Source: an uncultured Pelagibacteraceae bacterium (GTDB lineage Bacteria > Pseudomonadota > Alphaproteobacteria > Pelagibacterales > Pelagibacteraceae). From it: a stretch of 34,095 nucleotides of DNA. Below are positions 33,233 through 34,095 of this stretch, in pieces. Both the position numbers and the translations under genes were made by a program. Every line of letters begins with the position of its first letter. Position 1 is the first letter of the stretch. Under the pieces are notes generated by a model. It was not told where the DNA came from and searched no databases. It was given only the letters and a program-made list of their open reading frames with translations. The stretch spans positions 1 to 34,095 of the forward strand of contig CACFSB010000004.1 of NCBI GenBank assembly GCA_902568855.1. The letters run 5' to 3'.

Positions 33233-34095
33233 TATTTGAATATGCTTTTACTATTTTTGATACAAGCGGATGTCTAACAACATCTGAGTGATCAAAATCA
33301 ATAATTGATATTTCTTTTAAATGCCCAAGTAATTCTTTTGATCTAACCAATCCAGACATATTTTTGCTAGGTAGATCAATTTGAGTTGGATCTCCATTAA
33401 CTACAATTTTTGAATTTTCACCAATACGAGTAAGAAACATTTTGATCTGAGTATCTGTTGCATTTTGTGCTTCATCTAAAATTGCAAAGGAATTTTTGAG
33501 AGTTCGACCTCTCATAAAAGCCAATGGTGCAATTTCTATGTCTCCAATTTCAATCATTCTTTGGATTTTTTCAAAATCAAAAAGGTCGTATAATGAGTCA
33601 TATAAAGGTCTTAAATAGGGGTCTACTTTCTCTTTCATGTCACCAGGTAAAAATCCTAAGCGTTCTCCGGCTTCAACTGCAGGTCTTGATAAAATTATTC
33701 TTTCAATCTTTTTCTCCAAAAGCATAGTTAGGCCAACTGCAACAGCCAGAAATGTCTTACCTGTTCCTGCCGGTCCGGCAGAAATTACAACATCACTTTG
33801 TCTTAAAGCTCTTACATAATTTTTTTGTTTCTCAGATCTAGGAATTATAGATTTTTTAGGTGTTTTAATTATATCAGTAACGTTATTATTTTTTATTTTT
33901 TCATTAATCATAAATTTGTCTACCGAAGAAAGTATATCTTTATTTTCAATATTTCCATTATTAATAAATTGATTAACTAAAAATTTAATCGCATTTTTTA
34001 CTTTTTCATTTGTTTCTGGATCTGATTTTATAAGAATAGAATTTCCCCTTGAATATAAACTACATTTTGTAATTTTTTCAAGTTCCTGTAAATTT
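33225..34095 (-). CDS. ybeZ: PhoH-like ATPase (YbeZ), 5' end outside window
   Basis: P-loop ATPase paired with YbeY in RNA metabolism. An internal Met at 33911 would give 228 aa, but the frame stays open to the right edge and encodes the known N-terminal part (for example SRGNSILIKSDPETNEKVKNAI, about 40-60 residues before that Met). So the true start is to the right of base 34095. Walker A is SAGPAGTGKTFLAVAVG, followed by LSRPAVEAGERLGFLPGD, the Walker B AILDEAQNAT and GDPTQIDLP. The C-terminus DFDHSDVVRHPLVSKIVKAY matches the family. It leads the phoH-ybeY-lnt-metK cluster. Confidence 0.93.
   Translation of the reverse strand, partial: NLQELEKITKCSLYSRGNSILIKSDPETNEKVKNAIKFLVNQFINNGNIENKDILSSVDKFMINEKIKNNNVTDIIKTPKKSIIPRSEKQKNYVRALRQSDVVISAGPAGTGKTFLAVAVGLTMLLEKKIERIILSRPAVEAGERLGFLPGDMKEKVDPYLRPLYDSLYDLFDFEKIQRMIEIGDIEIAPLAFMRGRTLKNSFAILDEAQNATDTQIKMFLTRIGENSKIVVNGDPTQIDLPSKNMSGLVRSKELLGHLKEISIIDFDHSDVVRHPLVSKIVKAYSNND

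Noticed and set aside
1-34095. CRISPR arrays, insertion sequences, prophage or tRNA genes
   Set aside because: No regularly spaced repeats, transposase or phage-like frames, or tRNA cloverleaf sequences were seen on either strand by eye.

Overview
The window is visibly very AT-rich, densely packed and free of mobile elements, tRNA, rRNA or CRISPR. Its gene order (dnaN-dnaA-rpsT-mutM-ubiE-ubiB-coaBC-dut; irr-fabA-fabB-fabI; phoH-ybeY-lnt-metK-nusA-infB-rbfA-rpsO-pnp) is alphaproteobacterial. Lys/Asn-rich proteins, many 1-8 bp gene overlaps and missing accessory members of conserved operons point to a streamlined marine lineage of the SAR11/Pelagibacterales type. This assignment is an inference from gene content and base composition, not from a marker-gene search.

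Layout. Positions 1-1504: envelope/redox genes on + (YqaA/DedA-type membrane protein cut by the left edge, DsbB, Coq7). 1507-3535: HNH endonuclease with a C-terminal frameshift at a 7-base G/C run, an esterase, a HIG1 membrane protein and a TlpA-like thioredoxin. 3560-7006: argH, a 44-aa LptM-like lipoprotein, lysA and plsC in one tightly overlapping + operon. 7003-10958: dnaN, dnaA, rpsT and mutM on -, with a 270-bp AT-rich dnaA upstream region. 10992-16095: ubiE, ubiB, coaBC, dut, a zinc-less MoeB/ThiF-like E1 protein and an SH3 protein on +.

16132-20024 is the most distinctive part: irr, katG, an aspartyl/asparaginyl hydroxylase-like 2OG-Fe protein, a DUF2061 membrane protein and a 59-aa Cys-rich zinc-ribbon protein, all on -. 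A near-perfect Irr-type iron control element lies inside the katG promoter. A second, weaker copy lies in the divergent irr/fabA gap, and a Fur-type 7-1-7 dyad lies upstream of the zinc-ribbon gene. Together they suggest an iron/peroxide-responsive module sitting next to unsaturated fatty-acid synthesis (fabA, fabB, fabI; 20118-22617).

22653-23384 is an extremely A/T-rich FkbM methyltransferase gene wedged between housekeeping blocks. 23473-34095 is a long - strand cluster for translation, RNA decay and envelope maturation: pnp, rpsO, rbfA, infB, nusA, metK, lnt, ybeY and phoH (cut by the right edge). It lacks several genes normally found in it (corC, trmB, rimP, ylxR, truB). It carries a strong intrinsic terminator between a candidate nusA promoter and the nusA start codon, which suggests NusA-responsive attenuation. 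Several genes (HNH, mutM, argH, rpsT) have promoter-like -10 hexamers so close to the start codon that leaderless or near-leaderless mRNAs are likely.
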